DNA of 64,000 nucleotides, taken from contig JANEZZ010001676.1 in NCBI GenBank assembly GCA_026122225.1, positions 868,001-932,000 on the forward strand, read 5' to 3'. Origin of the DNA: Heloderma charlesbogerti. Lineage: Eukaryota > Chordata > Lepidosauria > Squamata > Helodermatidae. Below are positions 58,310 to 64,000 of this stretch, one piece after another. How positions within the stretch are numbered: the stretch's first letter is position 1; every line of letters begins with the position of its first letter. Below the pieces are notes generated by a model. The model saw nothing but the letters and a program-made list of their open reading frames with translations, searched no databases and was not told the origin of the DNA. Both the position numbers and the translations under genes were made by a program.

Positions 58310-58800
58310 TATTTTTATTATTTATTTCTTTGTTTAAAATCAAAACATTTTAAACCCACCCTTCATCCTTGGAGATACCAAGGTGGTGTACAAATATGAT
58401 TAAATTAAAACAAAATACAATAAAACCACTAAAACCACATCATCATGATAAAACTGAGAAGACAGCAAATACAAAAGAACAGACAAAATCAATCAATTAA
58501 AATGCCTGGGTAAACAAAAAGGTTTTGAGCTGGAGTCAAAACAAGTGCAATGTTGGCAACCAGTTGGACTATGGGGTGATGGAAGCTGAACCTTCCCCTC
58601 TCCTGTGGCTTACTTCTCAATAGTTTCTCTCCCCAAGAGCTTTTCTCGCAGCCAAAGTCACTTCCAGGGTCAGAGACCTAGCTAACAGAAAAGTGCTTCG
58701 GGACGGGGGTTGCAATCAATGGGGAGGTGCTGTACTCCCTGCAAGTTCAACCCTTTTGCTTTTAAATCTGGATCCTTCCACCCTTTTGCGACAGGATTGG
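58310..58800 (-). mobile_element. L2-type LINE 3' end, degraded
   Basis: The plus-strand order of a LINE 3' UTR then ORF end, as at 53045-53400: ttatttatttctttg, ccacccttcatccttgg, aaggtggtgtacaaatat, ggtttttgagctgg-like and acaagtgcaatgttggcaac. Coding is too decayed to translate. Confidence 0.7.
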
Positions 58801-58827
58801 GGTAGTTCTATGTTTAAACACAATGAG

Positions 58828-59110
58828 TTGTTGTTGTTATTCAGTCGTTAAGTCATGTCCAGCTCTTTGTGACCCCATGGACCATAGCACGCCAGGCCTT
58901 CCTGTCCTCCGCTCTCTCCCGGAGTGTGCTCAAGTTCATATCCATTGCATCGGTAATGCTATCTAGCCATCTCATCCTCTGCCGTCCCCTTCTCCTTTTG
59001 CCTTCAATCTTTCCCAGCATTAGGGTCTTTTCCAGGGAGTTTTCTCTTCGCATTAGGTGGCCAAAATATTTGAGCTTCAGCTTCAGTATCTGTCCTTCCA
59101 ATGGGCAGTC
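58828..59110 (-). mobile_element. BovB LINE 3' end, 5'-truncated
   Basis: The minus frame 58853-59101 reads EGQILKLKLKYFGHLMRREN and RRRGRQRMRWLDSITDAM. The 3' end on the plus strand is ttgttgttgttattcagtcg. Truncated within the last 300 bp, like the copy at 2129. Confidence 0.93.
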
Positions 59111-59215
59111 AATTTTGTCCTTTGGGAGCAGTTCAGAGAAAGGTCTTAAGTGCCACTGAAATCAGTGTACCTTTATACCCCTAGTCTGTAAATGTTTACT
59201 TGGTGGTAAATCTCA

Positions 59216-59340
59216 TCAATTCTGATTTCTATATTGCAGCAAAAATAACAAAAGATATTTGTGGTATCTTAAACACTAACAAGTCTATTATGGCATAAGC
59301 TTTCCTGAACTACTTCATCAGATGAATAAAATCTTATCCT
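59216..59340 (+). repeat. conserved interspersed repeat, type F, degenerate
   Basis: The text attgcagcaaaaataac, tggtatcttaaacactaac, ggcataagctttcctgaac and cttcatcagatgaat. Weaker than the copies at 21477 and 45590. Confidence 0.65.
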
Positions 59341-60285
59341 GAGTTACAGCTATATGTATACATATGGTGGTTGTGGAATTATAAACAGTGAGGTCAGAGG
59401 GAAATGATAGCACTTACTTTCCAGTTAATTATGTTTATATTTTGCAGTCTTCAGTGCCTTTTGACTGCCTTACACCTTCGCCCGTTTAAATTGGGTAAAT
59501 GCTCCTAATTTTCTATGGAGTGTGCCAATTGCATATGAATGGCTTGACTGGGGGAGTCCACACACTACTACCTGAACATGTACACAATCTTTTCAAGTCC
59601 TCAGATGTATTTCTTAAATCTAGCATCAAAGTATGAAAAATCAGTAACAAACAGCTGCATTTGTTCTATAATAAAGATATTTTCAAGATTTGTATTAGCT
59701 TGGGCAATTTTCAAGATGCCTTAAAGGACTTTTAGTTACTAGCTGTTTGTATAAATCATGTTCCCGGGCGCTCATAGTCTGCCAATCAGAACCACTTTCT
59801 ACCTCCTCCACAAAATCCAGGGGACGTTCCATGCATATCTTCTTTCTGGGAGGAAATGCAAAAGTCTGCAGTTAAATGTCTACTTAATGTGGGTGAGGTT
59901 ACAGTCTGTCGCGTTTTTAAGGTGGGAAGGGAGATTTATCAAGCGTGAACAATAATAATTAAAGAACAAAAACAAAAACAATGATCAAAGGTAAGAATGG
60001 GTAATTTTTATATTGATTAACAAATTTAGAATTCAAACACATATAGACAAGTTTTTATAATATTAAGCAAATATGAATGCATGAAATGTCATGCAGGGTC
60101 AGACTGAGTCCTCTGTAGCTCAGGCCTTCTGTCTAGCAATATCGGCCAGACAGACAGACAAGCACAGCGCCACTCTCTGCTATTAACACCCAGTACCCAG
60201 TAACATCAGTAAGGTGTGCTTTGTCCAGCCTGGCTGGCAGCCAATAAGAAGTATGTCCCCCATATATTCATCTAAGCCAATCCAG
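59341..60285. other. BANP intron, single-copy texture
   Basis: Nothing recognised. The 59440-59560 block is repeat-free with a ttgcatatgaat core but shows no further sign of function. Confidence 0.4.
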
Positions 60286-60289
60286 TGGA

Positions 60290-60319
60290 ACACACAGACA
60301 CACACACACACACACACAC
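60290..60319. repeat. (CA)n microsatellite
   Basis: About 14 CA units with one interruption. Confidence 0.93.
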
Positions 60320-60472
60320 CACCCAGGCCCCATTGGAATGGGTGAGAATTATGCATAATCACTCTTCTCCTCTGCAAAGTACATTCATTTCCATAGGGCT
60401 TTAACGGAGAAGTTCCCGATGAGTTGTCCCATCATGTTTAATAGAGTGAGAGAGTTTTATGGGCTCTAGAAT

Positions 60473-61565
60473 CAAACAATCATAGAATAGTAGGGTTGGA
60501 AGGGGCCTACAAGACCACTGAATCCAACCTCCTGCTCAATGTAGCAATCCAAGTCAAAGCATCCTTGACAAGTGGCTGTCCAGCTTCATCTTGAATGCCT
60601 CCAGTGTGGGAGAGCCCACTACTTCCCTAGGTAATTTGTTCAATTGTCGTATTGCTCTAACAGTCAGGACGTTTCTCCTGATGTTCAGCCAGAATCTGGC
60701 TTCCTGTAAGTTGAGCCCATTATTCCATGTCCTGCACTCTGGGATGACAGAGAAGAGATATTGGCCTTCCTCTCTGTGGCAACCTTTCAAGTACTTGAAG
60801 AGCGCTATCCTATCTCCTCTCAGTCTTCTCTTCTCAAGGCTAAACATGCCCAGTTCTTTCAGTCTCTCTTCATAGGGCTTTGTTTTCAGACCCCTGATCA
60901 TCTTTGTTGCCCTCCTCTGAACCCTCTCCAGTTTGTCTGCATCCTTCTTAAAGCGTGGCGTCCAAAACTGGACACAGTACTCCAGATGAGGCCTAACCAG
61001 TGCTGAGTAGAGGGGAACTAGTACTTCCCGGGATTTGGAAGCTATGCTTCTATTAATGCAGCCCAAAACAGCATTGGCCTTTTTTGCAGCCACATCACAT
61101 TGTTGGTTCATATTCTGCTTGTGATCTACAATGATTCCCAAAATCCTTCTTGCTTGTAGTATTGCTGCACCAAGTATCCCCCATCTTATAACTGTGCATT
61201 TGGTTTCTTTTTCCTAGGTGCAGAACTTGGCATTGATCCCTATTAAATGTCATTCTGTTGTTTTCTGCCCAGTGCTTCAGCCTATCAAGATCACAAACAC
61301 TATTTGTTTCTGTCTTCCAGGGTATTAGCTATCCCACCCAATTTTGTGTCATCTGCCGACTTGATCAGCATTCCCTGCACCTCCTCCTCCAAGTCATTAA
61401 TAAAAATGTTGAAGAGCACTGGGCCCAGGACTGAGCCCTGCGGTACCCCGCTTGTTACTTCTCCCCAGTTTGAGAAGATCCCATTGATAAGCACTCTTTG
61501 AGTCCGGTTCTGTAGCCAACTGTGGATCCACCTGGAGAGTCTTTTCCTTCCATAGTCTCTATTTC
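60473..61565 (-). mobile_element. CR1 LINE, 1.1 kb, inactive
   Basis: The minus frame 60554-61141 (195 codons) gives [39 protein letters not shown] and [11 protein letters not shown], and ends RML. Upstream, 61300-61494 gives [19 protein letters not shown] and [16 protein letters not shown]. Frames change between about 61141 and 61300. The first residue of the catalytic FADD box is serine here. The 3' end shows the catagaatagtagggttgg terminus. It reaches further 5' than the copy at 14459. Confidence 0.93.
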
Positions 61566-62380
61566 CTTTATGTTTCTAGCTTTCTGATTGTACTGGAATA
61601 GCTTGTGCTTTGTAATCTATTCACTGAAGGTTAACAACAGAGTCCCCTGGTATGGAAGTGTGTGTTACAAGAAAAAGAATTTTAAAAAAATATTAAGGGC
61701 CTCCCCTAGACCTCCTCTGGCAAACTCCTGTTTGCTCTGTCTGTTCACTCGCTCTGATCACTCGCTCTCTGGGAGCTTGCTTGCTTGTATAGCCCCTAGA
61801 CCAGCTGGAACAGCTTCCTTGCTTCTCTATGTGGCTTCTGCATCACACTCTTCTTCTCTGCCCCTCCAACCCTACATCTCTTCAGATATGACATTAGTAA
61901 TAGCCCAACTATCCATTATACACTTCTACAATTTGGCATCACGCTGGCCAATCACCCTATGTGCATTCTATGCTATCTCCCGCCAAGTAAGTTCCTCTGC
62001 ATTCTTCCCACACTGTACACACTTATCAGCAGCCAGATATGAATACATTATGGATGAAATGAAACCACCACCATGAGTTAAAAAATGGACTGGACAAATT
62101 CTTGGCAACATGTTGAAAAGAACAATCTCACTACTGTGATAACTGTGTTGACTGCAGGTTCTGATGGGTATTTTCCTCTCCGCATAAGATGCAGTGAACC
62201 TAATGGTGCATCCTGGGAATCTCTGAAAACATGGCTTCTGGCTGGAGATTTTTCTTCTTCACCCTTTGTGCCTCAAAGGAATGCTTCCACCCTTTTTTTT
62301 GCCAAGCATGTTTGGAATAGTATGCTTTGCTCTCCTGCTTGCTCAACTTCTCTGCCTCTAACTCACTGGCCTGGTTTGCA
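61566..62380. other. BANP intron, single-copy texture
   Basis: Two plus frames (61588-62076 and 62085-62390) have no recognisable domain and no splice context. Confidence 0.4.
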
Positions 62381-62381
62381 C

Positions 62382-62612
62382 AAAAGCTGACCATGGGTTA
62401 GACAACCCTCAAATTATCCTAAAACAAGCTATGGGTTACTTGAGGGTTATCTAACCCTCAAACAACCCCGGCCACCTGGGTTTGCAAAACACAACAAGCT
62501 GGGCAATCATGCAAAAGTGGCACCCATGGGCAGCCGGTACAACACAACAGCCCCACACGTAAATTAACCCATGGTGGGCTGCCATGTCATGCAAACCAGG
62601 TCAGGGTTTTTT
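62382..62612. mobile_element. palindromic MITE, type E
   Basis: The left end cctggtttgcacaaaagc and right end gtcatgcaaaccagg are inverted. Internal ttagacaaccctcaaatta and gagggttatctaaccctcaa parallel 17014-17374. No clear duplication was found. Confidence 0.65.
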
Positions 62613-62689
62613 GGAAGATCACAGGAAGCAATATTCCATTAAAGAGAATATTGTATTAGAAACATAAGAATGTTAGCATATAATGGGTT

Positions 62690-62915
62690 TTTAATTAGGC
62701 CCTGGATTGTCCTTGGCTGATTGTTTAAAAATTGTTTTTAGATATATGTTGTCTGTGTGCGTGCTATATGTTTATATGTTTTTGCATAAATGTTTTTTTT
62801 TGTACCTTTGTACAAAAGTAAAAATACTTTTGTATTTTAATGGTTTTTACTTTTTGTGAACTGCTCAGAGAGCTTTGGCTATGAAATATAATAAATAAAA
62901 TGAAATGAAATATTG
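62690..62915 (+). mobile_element. L2-type LINE 3' tail
   Basis: The text tttttgtgaactgctcagag, agctttggctatgaaata and an (aataaaatgaaatg) end are the L2-type 3' UTR terminus. Confidence 0.65.
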
Positions 62916-63375
62916 AGGCTAGATACAATAACCATACAGCTATACTCTCAACCAGGAGTGGAAAGCACCTTTACATTGCATTAGTAAGGATGAGCCAGGA
63001 ATTCAATGGTCTGATTCATACATACATCTATGGTACGATTGCTGCATTTGTATGGTTGGGATTCCATCTCAAAATGATAACGTTTGAAACTGGAGCTGTG
63101 TAGATATGGTGGATGATAGGGCTCTTTCACTGGAGATTTGCAGCACTGATGTGAAAACTAGCCACACCACCCACTTGGCGACATGGTCACTGCCTTGGGA
63201 GGGTTTACCCTAAAAGGTGGCTTATAAACCTTTTAAATAAATGATCTCCAAATCCTGCAATTATTGCTGTAGCAATGGAATTCTAATCTCACAGCAATGA
63301 CAACTATCAAAGAGAGGAACACAGGAGCCAGGCCTATTCCACATTGATTGTTTAAAAAATATTTTCATTTGCAAC
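62916..63375. other. BANP intron, single-copy texture
   Basis: Nothing recognised. Confidence 0.4.
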
Positions 63376-63379
63376 ACAA

Positions 63380-63383
63380 CTAT

Positions 63384-63414
<31 letters not shown>
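63380..63414. repeat. (AAC)n microsatellite
   Basis: About eleven aac units. On the minus strand it makes a valine run in a chance frame. Confidence 0.93.
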
Positions 63415-64000
63415 GACATATCATGAAATGTATCAATATACAGTGATCCCACACTGGTATTTGACAGTATGAAACTAAGAGTCATTAACGGTTAATTTAA
63501 GGGATGCTTTAGCTACAGAGCAACATCAGACAAAGAAGCCCTCAGCAAGGAAGAAGCCATCAAACTCTCCACAAATTCTTAATAATGTGTTTCCATTAAT
63601 GTGCAGTTTCATGTCACTGGGTTTTTACTGCAACTATCCAAACAGGGCCAACCCGCCCCCGGCCCGTATTCAAACAAAACCCACGAGGTCAAATTAATTG
63701 CATAACATAATAAGCGCTAAGCTTGGGTATCAAGAATACAGACTCTACAATTCCACAAAGCAATAGATACACACATACAAATATTTCATAACACAGTGTT
63801 AAGCACAATGCTCTCAACTGTTCCATGATTGTATCATAATCTAAAGGATAATACATCTTTTCAAGAGTTGGGAGGAGAATGTCAAAGGCACTTAAGCCAC
63901 ACACACCCATACAACAGATGAAAGCATGTTACAAATCCTGCTCACGTTCACCATTTATCAAACTGAAAACACTTGGAAAGCTGCCAAAGCAAACCTAAAG
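63415..64000. other. BANP intron to window edge
   Basis: AT-rich, no feature recognised. The minus frame 63689-63910 has no domain. Confidence 0.4.

Larger units (their letters stand above)
21118..64000 (-). other. BANP: BANP preceding intron (partial, continues beyond window)
   Basis: Everything upstream (to the right) of the 20974-21117 acceptor lacks recognisable BANP sequence. I looked by eye for the Q-rich GHLHIAQ region, the BEN domain and the optional ATRIPCLL segment and did not find them. If BANP structure is conserved this is one intron of over 42 kb. A missed small exon cannot be excluded. The transposons and single-copy stretches listed between 21.1 and 64 kb lie inside it. Confidence 0.6.

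Noticed and set aside
61588..62076. 162-codon plus-strand frame as a gene
   Set aside because: It shows no domain, no splice context and low-complexity leucine/serine-rich stretches typical of chance frames.
63261..63485. Minus frame with a valine run
   Set aside because: The run is the translation of the (AAC)n microsatellite.
1..64000. CRISPR arrays, operons or other prokaryotic systems
   Set aside because: No spaced identical repeats, no dense gene packing and no ribosome-binding-site-led genes; the repeat content is that of a squamate nuclear genome.

Overview
The window looks like nuclear DNA of a squamate reptile, most likely a lizard. The signs are 3' copies of the BovB (RTE) LINE, one Sauria-type SINE sharing the BovB 3' tail motif, two CR1-clade LINE families, many L2-type LINE 3' ends, tRNA-derived SINEs and several families of short palindromic DNA transposons. 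Nothing looks prokaryotic or organellar. Almost every long open frame is either LINE reverse-transcriptase sequence or a chance frame.

One host protein-coding gene can be read. Two small exons on the minus strand encode the extreme C-terminus of BANP (BEN-domain nuclear protein, also called SMAR1). The penultimate exon is at 20974-21117 (48 codons, phase 0) and the terminal exon is at 10442-10513 (23 codons plus TGA). Both have proper splice sites and lie in the right order. The 3' UTR probably runs down to an AATAAA near 9619-9624. About 1-9.6 kb is therefore downstream intergenic DNA, 10.5-21.0 kb is the last intron, and 21.1 kb to the right edge is the preceding intron, which runs off the window (over 42 kb). 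No BEN-domain exon was found.

Layout. 0-9.6 kb: intergenic, with tRNA-Ala SINEs, a BovB 3' end, a SINE split by two hAT-like elements, CR1 and L2 tails. 9.6-10.5 kb: BANP 3' UTR and last exon. 10.6-20.4 kb: last intron with two CR1-clade bodies, MITEs and a 1.07 kb minus-strand BovB. 21-34 kb: intron with a 2 kb L2-type LINE inside a hAT MITE. 34-37.5 kb: the longest BovB copy (452-codon frame), a 120-bp tandem duplication, the Sauria SINE and a MITE carrying a nested SINE. 39.8-41.6 kb: an unclassified element with internal inverted repeats. 42-53 kb: mostly single-copy-looking intron, including AT-rich blocks that may be conserved noncoding elements and one unidentified exon-like frame at 49.38-49.52 kb. 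53.0-54.6 kb: a second L2-in-hAT nest with an unbroken 392-codon reverse-transcriptase frame and a perfect 8-bp target duplication. 55-64 kb: further MITEs, L2 and BovB tails and a 1.1 kb CR1.

The main story is a BANP 3' end whose short exons are easily missed, embedded in layered transposon insertions whose relative ages can be read from their nesting. I found no novel multi-gene system.
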